NCBI RefSeq assembly: GCF_015751895.1 | Contig: NZ_JADOTZ010000001.1 | Location: 1,302,001 to 1,366,000, forward strand | Direction: 5' to 3' | Length of the DNA: 64,000 bases | From: Zhihengliuella flava | GTDB taxonomy: Bacteria > Actinomycetota > Actinomycetes > Actinomycetales > Micrococcaceae | Shown: in pieces, positions 42,607-51,041 of the stretch | How positions within the stretch are numbered: the stretch's first letter is position 1 | Layout: each line of letters opens with the position of its first letter | Made by a program: the position numbers and the translations under genes | The notes under the pieces: model-generated | The model's input: the letters and a program-made list of their open reading frames with translations, nothing else | What the model was told of the DNA's origin: nothing | Databases searched by the model: none

Positions 42607-42977
42607 CGGGTGCTCGCCCCCTGATCGTCGTACGGCAGCACGCCGGCGTTCGGGAGGGAGCGCTGGTGGCCGATTTCCACGAGGAGCACCCCGCCGATGA
42701 CCAGGGCGAAGCCGCACGCCATGAGCGGGGTGATGGGCTCGCCGTAGATCAGCCAAGAAGCGACAGCGGTCAGGACCACCCCGGCCGCACTCCAGATCCC
42801 GTAGGCCACGCCGAGCGGCATGCCGGCGCGCAGAACCCGGCCCAGCAGGCCAAACGCGGCCGCATAGCCGGCCGCCACCACCGCGTAGAAGAGCGGCTGG
42901 TCGAGCGCCGCCTTCAGGCAGAGCGTGGCGGTGACCTCGGCCGCCACCGCGGTGGCGAGCAGCACCCATTTCAGCAC
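42603..42977 (-). CDS. SMR family efflux protein, subunit 1
   Basis: Four-helix SMR protein of 124 aa with membrane Glu in AAEVTATLCLKAA, then GMPLGVAYGIWSAAGVVLTA and GFALVIGGVLLVEIG. It has a soluble C-terminal tail of about 18 residues (HQRSLPNAGVLPYDDQ...) that its partner lacks, a common asymmetry in paired SMR transporters. It is the first gene of the pair, and its stop overlaps the partner start. Confidence 0.9.
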   Translation of the reverse strand: MLKWVLLATAVAAEVTATLCLKAALDQPLFYAVVAAGYAAAFGLLGRVLRAGMPLGVAYGIWSAAGVVLTAVASWLIYGEPITPLMACGFALVIGGVLLVEIGHQRSLPNAGVLPYDDQGASTR

Positions 42978-43145
42978 CGCACCAGTCTAATCGCCCGCGC
43001 CCAGCGCGCGAGGGCGATGGGGCAGGGACGAGGGCGAGGTCATCATCCCGTTGCCCCGGCGGCCGGCTGCGCTAGTCTGGGCCCACGCCCCGCTCCACCG
43101 ACTCAGCCACCGGCCCTCAGCAGGATGAACGCGAAAGGAGGCGGC

Positions 43146-44558
43146 ATGACCCCCACCTCGCAGCACGAACCTGACTTCGACCTGATCGTGATCGGCGGCG
43201 GCGCCGTCGGTGAGAACATCGCCGATTACGCCACCCGAGGAGGCGCCCGCGTGGCGCTCGTCGAATCCGATCTGGTGGGCGGGGAGTGTTCCTACTGGGC
43301 CTGCATGCCCTCTAAGGCCCTGCTCCGCTCCGGCCATGCCGTGCGCGCGGCCTGGCGGGTCGGTGGTGCCCGCGCGGCCATCACCGGGGAGCTCGATGCC
43401 GACGCCGTGCTGAGCCGGCGCACCTCCTTCACCAGCGGGTGGGACGACTCCGGGCAGGCGGACTGGGTGGACTCGGCAGGCATCACGCTACTGCGGGGGC
43501 ACGCCCGGCTCTCCGGGCGGGGCCGGGTGCAGGTGGGCACGGACACCCTGACGGCGCACGCCGTGGCGCTGGCCACCGGCTCCGTTCCCGTCCTGCCGCC
43601 CATCGCCGGGCTGGCTGAGGCGGCCCCGTGGGGTACCCGGGAGGCGACGTCGGCGGACACGGTGCCGCCGCGCCTGATCGTGATCGGCGGCGGCGTGGCC
43701 GGCTGTGAACTGGCCTTCGCGTGGGCCTCCCTCGGCTCTCACGTCACGCTGCTGGCCCGCGGTGGCCTGGTGGAGCGGGAGGAATCGTTCGCGGGCGAGC
43801 GCGTGGCCGCCGGGCTGACCGGCGAGGGAGTGGACGTGCGCACGGGAACGACGACGTCGCGGGTCGACCGCGCCGCGGACGGCACGGTGACGGCCCGGCT
43901 GGACAGCGGCGAGGAGATCACCGCGGACGAGGTGCTCGTGGCCACCGGGCGGCGCCCCGCGCTCGATGACGTCGGGTTGGAGACGGCCGGTGTCGGCGAG
44001 GACTTCACGGTGGAGGACTCCATGCTCGTGACCGGCACCGACTGGCTGTACGCCGTCGGGGACGTCAATGGCCGGGCCCCGCTGACCCACCAGGGCAAGT
44101 ATCAGGCCCGCGCCGCGGGGGCGGCGATCGCCGCGCGGTTGCGGGGCGCGCCGGCAGCCGACGAGCCGTGGGGCGCGCACGTGGCCACCGCGGACCACAC
44201 GGCGGTGCCGCGGGTGATTTTTACGGATCCGGAGGTCGCCGCCGTCGGACTGACCGCAGCCGAGGCGCGCGAGCGCGGACTGCGCGTCCGCGCCGTCGAC
44301 GTCGACCTCGGGCAGGTCGCGGGCGCCAGCCTGCACGCGGATGATTACACGGGCCAGGCCCGGTTGGTGGTGGACGAGGACCGGCGCGTGGTGGTCGGTG
44401 CGACGTTCGTGGGTCAGGACGTCGCCGAGCTGGTCCACGCGGCCACGATCGCCATCGTCGGCGAGGTGGGCCTCGACCGGCTGTGGCACGCGGTTCCGGC
44501 CTACCCGACGATGAGCGAAATCTGGCTGCGGCTCCTCGAAACCTACGCGCACCCGTAG
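43146..44558 (+). CDS. Flavoprotein disulfide reductase-like (pyridine nucleotide-disulfide oxidoreductase)
   Basis: FAD- and NAD(P)-dependent oxidoreductase of 470 aa. N-terminal FAD motif DLIVIGGGAVGENIADYATR, redox-active disulfide Cys48 and Cys53 in GGECSYWACMPSK, NAD motif LIVIGGGVAGCELAFAWASLG and FAD motif VTGTDWLYAVGDVNG. The C-terminal dimer domain has PAYPTMSEIW where lipoamide and glutathione reductases have H-P-T, so the catalytic base His is replaced by Tyr. It may therefore act on a different acceptor. The ATG at 43146 follows AAAGGAGG. No dehydrogenase complex lies nearby. Confidence 0.88.
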   Translation: MTPTSQHEPDFDLIVIGGGAVGENIADYATRGGARVALVESDLVGGECSYWACMPSKALLRSGHAVRAAWRVGGARAAITGELDADAVLSRRTSFTSGWDDSGQADWVDSAGITLLRGHARLSGRGRVQVGTDTLTAHAVALATGSVPVLPPIAGLAEAAPWGTREATSADTVPPRLIVIGGGVAGCELAFAWASLGSHVTLLARGGLVEREESFAGERVAAGLTGEGVDVRTGTTTSRVDRAADGTVTARLDSGEEITADEVLVATGRRPALDDVGLETAGVGEDFTVEDSMLVTGTDWLYAVGDVNGRAPLTHQGKYQARAAGAAIAARLRGAPAADEPWGAHVATADHTAVPRVIFTDPEVAAVGLTAAEARERGLRVRAVDVDLGQVAGASLHADDYTGQARLVVDEDRRVVVGATFVGQDVAELVHAATIAIVGEVGLDRLWHAVPAYPTMSEIWLRLLETYAHP

Positions 44559-44622
44559 ACTGCCCATAACCGCACGTCAAAGGCCCGACTCAACCTACCG
44601 CCACCACTCAAGGGAGCGATCC

Positions 44623-45462
44623 GTGATCGAGTTCCGTGACATTGCCAAGCAGTACCCGGACGGGACGACGGCCGTGGAGCGCTTCAGCCTCACCCTGCCC
44701 GCCCGGAAGACCACGGTCTTTGTGGGCTCCTCCGGCTCCGGGAAGACCACGTTGCTGCGGATGATCAACCGCATGGTGGACCCCACGGACGGGGTGGTGG
44801 AGATCGACGGCGAGGACGTTCAGGGCCGGGACCCCGTGGCCCTGCGCCGCGGCATTGGGTACATCATGCAGAGCGGCGGGCTGCTCCCCCACGTCAGCGT
44901 GGCCGGGAACATCGCCACCGTCTTACACCTGACCGGCACCTCCAAGAAGGCCGCGCGGGCGCGGGCGGAAGAACTGCTCGACGTCGTCGGGCTGGACCGT
45001 GCGCTAGCGGACCGGTACCCCAGCCAGCTCTCCGGAGGCCAGCAGCAGCGCGTGGGCGTGGCCCGCGGGTTGGCCGCGGATCCGAACATCTTGTTGATGG
45101 ATGAGCCGTTCGGCGCCGTGGACCCGATTGTGCGCGCGGAGCTGCAGCAAGAAATCATCCGGCTGCAGCGCGAATTCCACAAGACCATCGTGTTTGTTAC
45201 CCACGACATCGATGAGGCGTTCCTGCTCGGCGACCAGGTGGTGATCCTCGAAAAGCACGCCCGCGTCGCCCAAGTCGGCAGCCCCAGCGAGATCATCGAA
45301 AACCCGGCCTCTGACTTCGTCGCCCGGTTCATCGGCGCCGAGCGGGGCCGCCGCGCGCTACACCTGAAGGACACCCCGCACGGCACCGTGGTGGTCGACG
45401 GCCAGGGGCGCACGCAGGGCCGCCTGCACGAGCCGCAGGAACAGGGGGCATCCTCGGCATGA
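44623..45462 (+). CDS. Glycine-betaine/choline-type ABC transporter, ATP-binding protein
   Basis: ATPase of 279 aa of an OpuC/OsmV-type osmoprotectant importer. Walker A GSSGSGKTTLL near residue 35, signature LSGGQQQRVGVARGL, Walker B ILLMDEPFGAVD, and the H-loop His in VFVTHDIDEAFLLGD. It lacks the C-terminal CBS pair found in OpuCA/ProV of many bacteria, ending after about 280 residues. It starts at a GTG behind AGGGAG and overlaps the first permease by four bases. It is first in a four-gene operon. Confidence 0.93.
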   Translation: MIEFRDIAKQYPDGTTAVERFSLTLPARKTTVFVGSSGSGKTTLLRMINRMVDPTDGVVEIDGEDVQGRDPVALRRGIGYIMQSGGLLPHVSVAGNIATVLHLTGTSKKAARARAEELLDVVGLDRALADRYPSQLSGGQQQRVGVARGLAADPNILLMDEPFGAVDPIVRAELQQEIIRLQREFHKTIVFVTHDIDEAFLLGDQVVILEKHARVAQVGSPSEIIENPASDFVARFIGAERGRRALHLKDTPHGTVVVDGQGRTQGRLHEPQEQGASSA

Positions 45463-46115
45463 GCTGGACCCTGAATAATCTGCCGCTGATCGGTGAGCTG
45501 GCCCTCGTGCACGTGCGGCACAGCGTGGTGCCCCTGCTGTTGGCGTTCGTGTTGTCCCTGCCGCTGGGCTGGCTGGCCTGGCGGTTCACGGCGGTGCGGG
45601 GGCTGATCGTCTCCGGCACCGGCCTGCTCTACACGATCCCCTCGCTCGCGCTGCTGTTCGTGCTGCCCACGCTGTTGGGCATCAGCGCGCTCAGCGAAGT
45701 GAACCTGATCATCGCGCTGACGCTCTACGGGTTGGCGCTGCTGGTGCGCGCGGTGGTGGACGGGCTGGATTCGGTGGACGCGGAGACCCGCCTGGCCGCC
45801 AACGCCATGGGCTACGGTCCGCTGCGCCGGCTGATCGCCGTGGACTTCCCGCTGGCCGGGCCGGTGATCCTCGCGGGTGTGCGGGTCGCCTCGGTGAGCA
45901 CCATTGCCCTGGCCACGGTGGGCATCCTCGTCGGCGTCTCTAACCTCGGGTACCTCTTCACCAATGGGTTCCAGCGCCGGATCGTGGAGGAGATTCTGGC
46001 CGGCCTCGGCGCCGTGGCGCTCATCGCCGTCGTCGTGGACCTCCTCCTCGTGACGGCCGGGCGGTTGCTGCTGCCGTGGACCCGCCTGACGGCCGCCAAG
46101 GGGGCGTCCGCATGA
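45459..46115 (+). CDS. Glycine-betaine/choline-type ABC transporter, permease 1
   Basis: Permease of 218 aa, five to six helices, with the OpuCB-like loop GYTIPSLALLFVLPTLLGI-type stretch (here LLYTIPSLALLFVLP) and the EAA loop LAANAMGYGPLRRLIAVDFPLAGPVILAG. It overlaps both neighbours by ATGA, so ATPase and two permeases are co-translated. Together with permease 2 it makes the transmembrane pore. Confidence 0.92.
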   Translation: MSWTLNNLPLIGELALVHVRHSVVPLLLAFVLSLPLGWLAWRFTAVRGLIVSGTGLLYTIPSLALLFVLPTLLGISALSEVNLIIALTLYGLALLVRAVVDGLDSVDAETRLAANAMGYGPLRRLIAVDFPLAGPVILAGVRVASVSTIALATVGILVGVSNLGYLFTNGFQRRIVEEILAGLGAVALIAVVVDLLLVTAGRLLLPWTRLTAAKGASA

Positions 46116-46786
46116 ACCTCATCCTCGATGCGGTGCAGTGGATCCTCGCCGGCGCCCCGGGCGCCGCGTTTGGCACCATCACCGACGCCGTGCTCCAACA
46201 CCTCCTGTACACGGTGGTGGCGCTGGTCGTGGCCGCGCTGGTGGCCGTGCCGCTGGGCTGGTGGATCGGGCACACCGGGCGCGGGCGGGACGTCGCCGTC
46301 GCCATCTCCGGGGCGGCGCGCGCGGTCCCCTCCTTCGGTTTGCTGTTGCTGCTGGTCCTGGTGATGGGCGTGACGCAGCGGCCGGAGGCGGCCACCATCA
46401 CCTTCGTGGTGCTGGCCATCCCGTCGATTTTGGCGGGCGCCTACTCCGGGTTCGAGTCGATTGACCGCACCGTGCTCGACGCCGGCCGCGCCTCCGGCAT
46501 GACCGGGTGGCAGTTGCTGTGGCAGATCGAGGTGCCCCTGGGCCTGCCCCTGCTCGTGGCGGGCCTGCGCGCGGCCACGCTGCAGGTGGTCGCCACCGTC
46601 ACCATTGCCGCCTACGTCAACTTGGGCGGGCTGGGGCAATACATCATCACCGGGCTGCCGCTGCGGCGCTTCGACATGGTGCTCGGCGGGGCCATCTTGG
46701 TGGCCGTATTTGCCCTAGTGCTCGACGCCGTCTTTGCCCTGCTCCAGCGCGCCTCCGTCCCGCGTGGCGTGCGCGTGAGCACCTAA
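46112..46786 (+). CDS. Glycine-betaine/choline-type ABC transporter, permease 2
   Basis: Second permease, 224 aa, OpuCD-like: AVPSFGLLLLLVLVMG, LDAGRASGMTGWQLLWQIEVPLGLPLLVAGLR (EAA loop, in part) and AYVNLGGLGQYIITGLPLRRFDMVLGG. Start at 46112 through an ATGA overlap. The binding protein gene follows after 38 bp. Confidence 0.92.
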   Translation: MNLILDAVQWILAGAPGAAFGTITDAVLQHLLYTVVALVVAALVAVPLGWWIGHTGRGRDVAVAISGAARAVPSFGLLLLLVLVMGVTQRPEAATITFVVLAIPSILAGAYSGFESIDRTVLDAGRASGMTGWQLLWQIEVPLGLPLLVAGLRAATLQVVATVTIAAYVNLGGLGQYIITGLPLRRFDMVLGGAILVAVFALVLDAVFALLQRASVPRGVRVST

Positions 46787-46824
46787 AACTTCCCTTGATT
46801 CGCACCTGACAGAAAGGCAACATC

Positions 46825-47733
46825 ATGCCACGCACCACTCACCGCACCTTGGCCGCCCTCGGCCTCATCGGTTCCCTGGCTCTGGCCGGCTGCTCCTCCA
46901 GCAACCCGCTCGAGGAGGAATCGGGCTCCGCGCCGGCCGCCGAATCCGGCGCCATTGTGGTCGGCTCGCAGGACTACTACTCGAACGAGGTCATCGCGGA
47001 GATCTACGCCCAGGCGCTAGAGGCCGCGGACTTCGAGGTGGAGCGCAACTTCACCATCGGCCAGCGGGACGCCTACCTGCCGTCCGTGGAGAGCGGGGAA
47101 ATCAACCTGTTCCCGGAGTACTCCGGCAACCTCCTGCAGCACTATGAGCCGGACACGGAGGCCCGCAGCCCGGAGGACGTCTACGCCGCCCTCGGCGAGG
47201 CCCTGCCGGAATCGCTGGCCGTCCTTGAGCAGTCGACGGCGTCCGATCAGGATTCCTACACGGTCACCGCGGCGTTTGCCGAGGAGAACAACCTGACCTC
47301 CATCGCGGACCTGTCCACCGTGGACGGGGAGCTGACGCTCGGCGGCCCACCGGAGCTGGCCGAGCGCCCGTACGGCCCGCAGGGGCTGGCGGACACGTAC
47401 GGCATCGAGGTGGGCTTCGAAGCGACGGGCCCCACCACGGTGGAGGACTTGCTCGCCGGCACCATCAATGTGGCCAACGTGTACACCGCGGACCCGCGGA
47501 TCTCCACCGAGGACCTGATGGTCTTGGAGGATCCGGAATCGCTGTTCCTCGCCTCCAACGTGGTGCCGCTGGTCTCGGCCGACGTGGCCGAGGAGATCGC
47601 GGACGTCATCGACCCGGTCAGCGCCGCGCTCACGCCGGAGGACCTGGTGGAACTGAACGTGCAGTCCTCCGTGGAGCAGCGCTCTAGCGAGGAGATCGCC
47701 ACCGAATGGCTCACCGAGCAGGGACTGAACTAA
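46825..47733 (+). CDS. Glycine-betaine/choline-type ABC transporter, substrate-binding lipoprotein
   Basis: Lipoprotein of 302 aa with signal peptide ending LALAGCSSS. The OpuAC-like domain is clear: AIVVGSQDYYSNEVIAEIYAQ, LFPEYSGNLLQHY, the aromatic-rich PEYSG motif, and a C-terminal DLVELNVQSSVEQRSSEEIATEWL. Binding proteins of this family recognise glycine betaine, choline, carnitine or ergothioneine. A strong terminator follows. A BCCT carrier at 61.7 kb gives the cell a second osmolyte uptake route. Confidence 0.93.
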   Translation: MPRTTHRTLAALGLIGSLALAGCSSSNPLEEESGSAPAAESGAIVVGSQDYYSNEVIAEIYAQALEAADFEVERNFTIGQRDAYLPSVESGEINLFPEYSGNLLQHYEPDTEARSPEDVYAALGEALPESLAVLEQSTASDQDSYTVTAAFAEENNLTSIADLSTVDGELTLGGPPELAERPYGPQGLADTYGIEVGFEATGPTTVEDLLAGTINVANVYTADPRISTEDLMVLEDPESLFLASNVVPLVSADVAEEIADVIDPVSAALTPEDLVELNVQSSVEQRSSEEIATEWLTEQGLN

Positions 47734-47753
47734 CCCCGCCCGGCCCATGCGTC

Positions 47754-47791
47754 AGGGGCTGCGTCCTCGCTTCGGCCAGGACGCAGCCCCT
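47754..47791 (+). terminator. Terminator of the osmoprotectant ABC operon
   Basis: Perfect 14-bp stem (AGGGGCTGCGTCCT and complement) with a 10-nt loop, 21 bp after the last stop. No T-run. Confidence 0.75.
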
Positions 47792-47903
47792 TGCGCGGTC
47801 TTTGGCGCGTTCTGCGGTGTGCCGCGCTCCCCTGCGCGGCGATGCCAGCCGCTGGCCGCGGCGCAAGCCGGGAGCCGGTCCCACCGGGACCTCCTCTGAA
47901 CTA

Positions 47904-47983
47904 CGAAACCCCCGGGCCGATGGCCCGGGGGTTTCGTGACGGATGTCGCGACTCATCTGGGATCTATGTCCCGACTCATCACA
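47904..47983 (+). mobile_element. Solitary right end of an IS481-type element
   Basis: This segment matches 36703-36784, the last 80 bp of the complete IS481 element, at roughly nine bases in ten: the same hairpin (here extended to a 15-bp perfect stem, 47904-47918 and 47922-47936), the two TGTCGCGACTCATCTG and TATGTCCCGACTCATCACA blocks, and the same terminal ACA. No transposase or left end remains. It abuts tRNA-Ala(CGC) in the same position and orientation as the complete element abuts tRNA-Ala(GGC). The hairpin may now serve as the tRNA terminator. Confidence 0.8.
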
Positions 47984-47986
47984 TTG

Positions 47987-48059
47987 TGGAGCTTAGGGGA
48001 ATCGAACCCCTGACCTTTTCATTGCGAACGAAACGCTCTACCAACTGAGCTAAAGCCCC
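47987..48059 (-). tRNA. tRNA-Ala (CGC)
   Basis: On the - strand the gene begins GGGGCTTTAGCTCAGTTGGT, has the anticodon loop TTCGCAA (anticodon CGC), T-arm GGGGTTCGATTCCCC and acceptor AAGCTCC-A. CCA is not encoded (CAA follows). Confidence 0.95.
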
Positions 48060-48107
48060 GCTGCAGGATAGAGTAGCGCCGCCGCGCCGCCTGCCCCAAA
48101 TCGTGCG

Positions 48108-48335
48108 TTAGGCGTCCAGTTCGACGTCGTTCTCTTCCCGGTACTTGGCCGCGGCCGCCTGCGCGGCCTCCCGCTGGCGTTGGATGTACTGCTCAAAGTC
48201 CTCCCGCTCAACGCGCCACATGCCGCGGCCACCCACCTGGATCGCCGGCAGCTCCCCCGTTTTCACCAGATTCCGCACCAGCGAGACGGTGACGCCCAGC
48301 TCCTCCGCCACGTCATCAAGCCGCATAAATCTCAT
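48108..48335 (-). CDS. Small excisionase/BldC-like helix-turn-helix protein
   Basis: DNA-binding protein of 75 aa with a MerR-type winged helix: MRLDDVAEELGVTVSLVRNL and PAIQVGGRGMWRVEREDFEQYI, then an Ala/Glu-rich helical tail. It resembles BldC/excisionase-type regulators of actinobacteria. Start at 48335 (MRFMRLDD); the next Met at 48326 is also possible. It lies between tRNA-Ala(CGC) and a divergent AsnC-type regulator gene. Targets unknown. Confidence 0.82.
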   Translation of the reverse strand: MRFMRLDDVAEELGVTVSLVRNLVKTGELPAIQVGGRGMWRVEREDFEQYIQRQREAAQAAAAKYREENDVELDA

Positions 48336-48474
48336 ACAAGAAAATCTACCGCTCCCAAACAGCATCATCCACCTCTGCCGGCCGGGTGTGGACAACAAGT
48401 GCGGACGCAACACATTCGGCGGATCACCCCCGCTGGCTCTAGCGTGGAGTCGATACCCACGCGTAAGGATCACC

Positions 48475-48948
48475 ATGACCTCTGCGAGCCATCAGCTCGA
48501 TTCGACGGACCGCCGCATCATCGCCGCCTTGGACGATGATCCGCGCGTGCCCATCATGATGCTCGCCCAACAATTGGGCCTGGCCCGCGGCACGGTGCAG
48601 TCCCGCCTCGAAAAACTCACCGCCGCCGGCGTCCTGCGCGCCAACAGCACCCGCGTGCGGCCGGACGCGCTCGGCTACCCCGTGCACGCTTCCGTGGACG
48701 CGCAGGTGGAGCAATCCCGCCTCCTGGAGGCCGTGTCCGCGCTGGAGGAGATCGACGAGGTCCTCGAATGCCTGGCTCCGGCCGGCGATACGGACCTGCG
48801 CCTCCGCGTCGCCGCGAAGGACACGGACGACCTGTACCGGGTGAGCGAAAAGATCCGCCTGTGCCCCGGCATCACCCGCACCTCCACCACGCTCTTCCTG
48901 CGCCAGCTCATCCCCTACCGCACCACCGGGCTGCTCGACGCCGACTAA
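48475..48948 (+). CDS. Lrp/AsnC family transcriptional regulator
   Basis: Regulator of 157 aa. The N-terminal helix-turn-helix is LDSTDRRIIAALDDDPRVPI, MMLAQQLGLARGTVQSRLEKL; the C-terminal RAM/AsnC ligand domain follows (DEVLECLAPAGDTDLRLRVAAKD). Start ATG 48475 follows AAGGATC. No divergent metabolic gene of the usual kind is adjacent, so the regulated amino acid pathway cannot be named. Confidence 0.9.
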   Translation: MTSASHQLDSTDRRIIAALDDDPRVPIMMLAQQLGLARGTVQSRLEKLTAAGVLRANSTRVRPDALGYPVHASVDAQVEQSRLLEAVSALEEIDEVLECLAPAGDTDLRLRVAAKDTDDLYRVSEKIRLCPGITRTSTTLFLRQLIPYRTTGLLDAD

Positions 48949-48960
48949 CGACACCGCCGC

Positions 48961-49461
48961 TCAGGCGGTGCTGAAGTGCCAGATCACGCCGATCACCCAC
49001 AGGGACGTGGCGAAGGCCGCACAGCCGAACTCGATCAGAATGCCGATCCCGGCCGCCTTCAGGGCGGAACCGGACGCGGCGAAGGCCTGCCGTAGGTCCC
49101 GCCGCCGCGCGTACTCGGAGCCGAGCAATCCGACGCCGAACCCAATGAACAGACCCACCACGGGGATCACGAACATGCCGATCACCGCGGCGACGATGGC
49201 GGTCAGGATGGAGCCGCGGGGAATCCTCTGCTGCTTGAGGTTCCGCCCAGTCAGGACGGCGGAGGCGGACCAGCCGACGGCCACGATCAGCATCGCGATC
49301 ACCCCCATGGTCCACGAGGCCGGCGAGCCCAGAATCCACGCCCAAGCGAGCAGGGTGCCCAGGGCCAGCCAGCTGCCCGGCAGGATGGGGTACACCGTTC
49401 CCAAGCAGGCCACCAGCAAGGCGAGGCCGGCCACCACGGTGGCGATGATCGTTGCGTCCAT
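48961..49461 (-). CDS. DUF456 family membrane protein
   Basis: Membrane protein of 166 aa with four to five helices: VVAGLALLVACLGTVYPILPGSWLALG, the central glycine-rich region GMFVIPVVGLFIGFGVGLLGSEYARRRDLRQAF (in part) and a final helix. These match DUF456 (YqgC-like), a glycine-zipper-containing family of unknown function. It converges with the AsnC gene, 12 bp apart. Confidence 0.88.
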   Translation of the reverse strand: MDATIIATVVAGLALLVACLGTVYPILPGSWLALGTLLAWAWILGSPASWTMGVIAMLIVAVGWSASAVLTGRNLKQQRIPRGSILTAIVAAVIGMFVIPVVGLFIGFGVGLLGSEYARRRDLRQAFAASGSALKAAGIGILIEFGCAAFATSLWVIGVIWHFSTA

Positions 49462-49602
49462 GCCAGCAGTCTGACACGGACCGCGCTGCCGGACGCGCCG
49501 AGCCCCGGGACCGTCCGTGTGGACCGACCCGGGGCTCAGTGCGCGTGGAAAGTTCAACTCGCTCCCGGTCGGGCGGCGCGGTCCGGACCGGGTGAAGGGG
49601 GT

Positions 49603-50940
49603 TTACTGAATGGCGGCCTCCATTTCTGCGTGCATCTGCTCCGCGGCTTGGGCCGGGCTCAGCCGGCCGAACAGGACTTCCTGGTCATAGCGCAGGTGGA
49701 TGTTCTGGAAGTCGGAGGAGCCCTCCGGCGGGATCGGGACCGTGTCCCCCAGCTCGTCCTCGATGTCGAAGATGTAGTCGGCCACCTGCTTTTCCGTGTC
49801 CGTCAGTTGCTCGCGAATGTGCTCCACGGAGGCCTGATTGGCCAGCATGCCGCGTTCCGTGCCCGCGATCTCCGCGGCCTCCGGCGAGTTGATGAGGAAG
49901 TCGATGAACTGCTTGGCTTCCTCCGGGTGATCCGTGCCGGAGTAGGCGGAGAAGAACATGGACGTCTTGTACCAAAGCTCGGCGTCATCCGAGTTGCCCG
50001 TCATGCTCGGCATGCGCAGCAGCTCAAAGTCATCCCCGGACGCGGCCTGCACGGCGGAGAGCTGGGTGCTCCACCAGGTGGCCATGCCGGTCTGATTGCG
50101 GGCGGTCAACGTCTGGTCCAGCGCGGGCAGCTGGTCCTCCGCCACCACGGAGGCCTGCGGCAGCGCACCGTCGTCGAGCAGTGACTTGTAGTAGTCGTAG
50201 TACTCCTCGGCGTCCGCCGGCTCCCAACCCAGCTGCCCCTCCTCCGTGACAAACTGCTTGCCCTTCTGGCGCAGCCACAGCTCAAAGGTCATGGTGGCCT
50301 GCAGGTTGGTCAGGCCGTACGCGTCCGAGGCCTCGTCCAGCTCAATCGCCTTGTCCTTGAAGTCCTCCCACGTCCACGTGGTGTCATCCGGCAGCTCCAC
50401 GCCGGCCTCATCAAAGATGGTCTTGTTGGCGTACACCGAGTAGGCGGTCACGCCGTGCGGGATGCCCCAGATGCCCTCATCGGTGGCGCCGGCGTCCTGC
50501 AGGTTTTCCGGGATCTCGGACATATCGACGTCGGACAAGTCCAGCAGCACGCCGTTCTCCGCGTACTCGCGGATGTACATGAGGTCCATCTGCATGATGT
50601 CCGGGGTGTCCCCCGCCGCCGTCTGCGTGGCCAGTTTGTCCCAGTAGCCGGACCAGTCGCCGTACTCCGGCTCAATGTTGATGTTCGGGTTGGCCTCTTC
50701 GAAGACGTCGATCATCTCCTGCGTCTTCTGGTGACGGGCATCCGAGCCCCACCACACAAACCGGAGCGTGACGTCGCCATCGCCGCCACCGCTGGATTCG
50801 GCCTCACTACTGCCGCCACACGCGGTCAGGGCCAAGGCAGCGACCGAGAGGACGGCGGCACCGCGGAGGGCCGAACGCCGGGGCGTGCTGGTGTTGGACG
50901 CGCCGCGGCGGCGCGATCCTGGGAACAAACGAAAGGTCAT
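49603..50940 (-). CDS. Sugar ABC transporter substrate-binding lipoprotein without adjacent permeases
   Basis: Family 1 extracellular solute-binding protein of 445 aa. Lipoprotein signal peptide ending ALTACGGSS; then TLRFVWWGSDARHQKTQEMIDVFEEANPNI, DIMQMDLMYIREYAENGVLLDL, and TGMATWWSTQLSAVQ, typical of sugar-binding proteins. Permease and ATPase genes, which normally follow, are missing: the next gene is DUF456. The start at 50940 follows GGAG. The promoter (-35 TTGACT at 51040-51045, -10 TAGGCT at 51016-51021 on the - strand) contains a LacI-type operator variant, so it belongs to the LacI regulon. Confidence 0.9.
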   Translation of the reverse strand: MTFRLFPGSRRRGASNTSTPRRSALRGAAVLSVAALALTACGGSSEAESSGGGDGDVTLRFVWWGSDARHQKTQEMIDVFEEANPNINIEPEYGDWSGYWDKLATQTAAGDTPDIMQMDLMYIREYAENGVLLDLSDVDMSEIPENLQDAGATDEGIWGIPHGVTAYSVYANKTIFDEAGVELPDDTTWTWEDFKDKAIELDEASDAYGLTNLQATMTFELWLRQKGKQFVTEEGQLGWEPADAEEYYDYYKSLLDDGALPQASVVAEDQLPALDQTLTARNQTGMATWWSTQLSAVQAASGDDFELLRMPSMTGNSDDAELWYKTSMFFSAYSGTDHPEEAKQFIDFLINSPEAAEIAGTERGMLANQASVEHIREQLTDTEKQVADYIFDIEDELGDTVPIPPEGSSDFQNIHLRYDQEVLFGRLSPAQAAEQMHAEMEAAIQ

Positions 50941-50991
50941 GACGGCTCCACTTCTCAAGCTGCGCCGGAACGGCACAGGCGATTCATTAGC

Positions 50992-51011
50992 CGCCACGAA
51001 AGAGGGCGCAC
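50992..51011. repeat. 20-bp motif, copy 1
   Basis: CGCCACGAAAGAGGGCGCAC lies at the transcription start region of the binding protein gene. A copy with one mismatch is found at 52246-52265 in the cupin promoter region. Confidence 0.7.
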
Positions 51012-51024
51012 GCTCAGCCTAGGG

Positions 51025-51038
51025 GTGAGCTAAATCAC
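51025..51038. promoter_or_regulatory. Variant LacI-type operator in the binding-protein promoter
   Basis: GTGAGCTAAATCAC has the same GTGA...TCAC arms as the two perfect operators at 52.2 kb, but with two extra central bases. It lies in the spacer between the -35 and -10 boxes. Confidence 0.5.
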
Positions 51039-51041
51039 AAG

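Noticed and set aside
49499-49538. Hairpin GAGCCCCGGG... as a strong terminator of the sugar-binding-protein gene
   Set aside because: The stem has internal mismatches and no T-run; it may work weakly but I do not list it as a feature.
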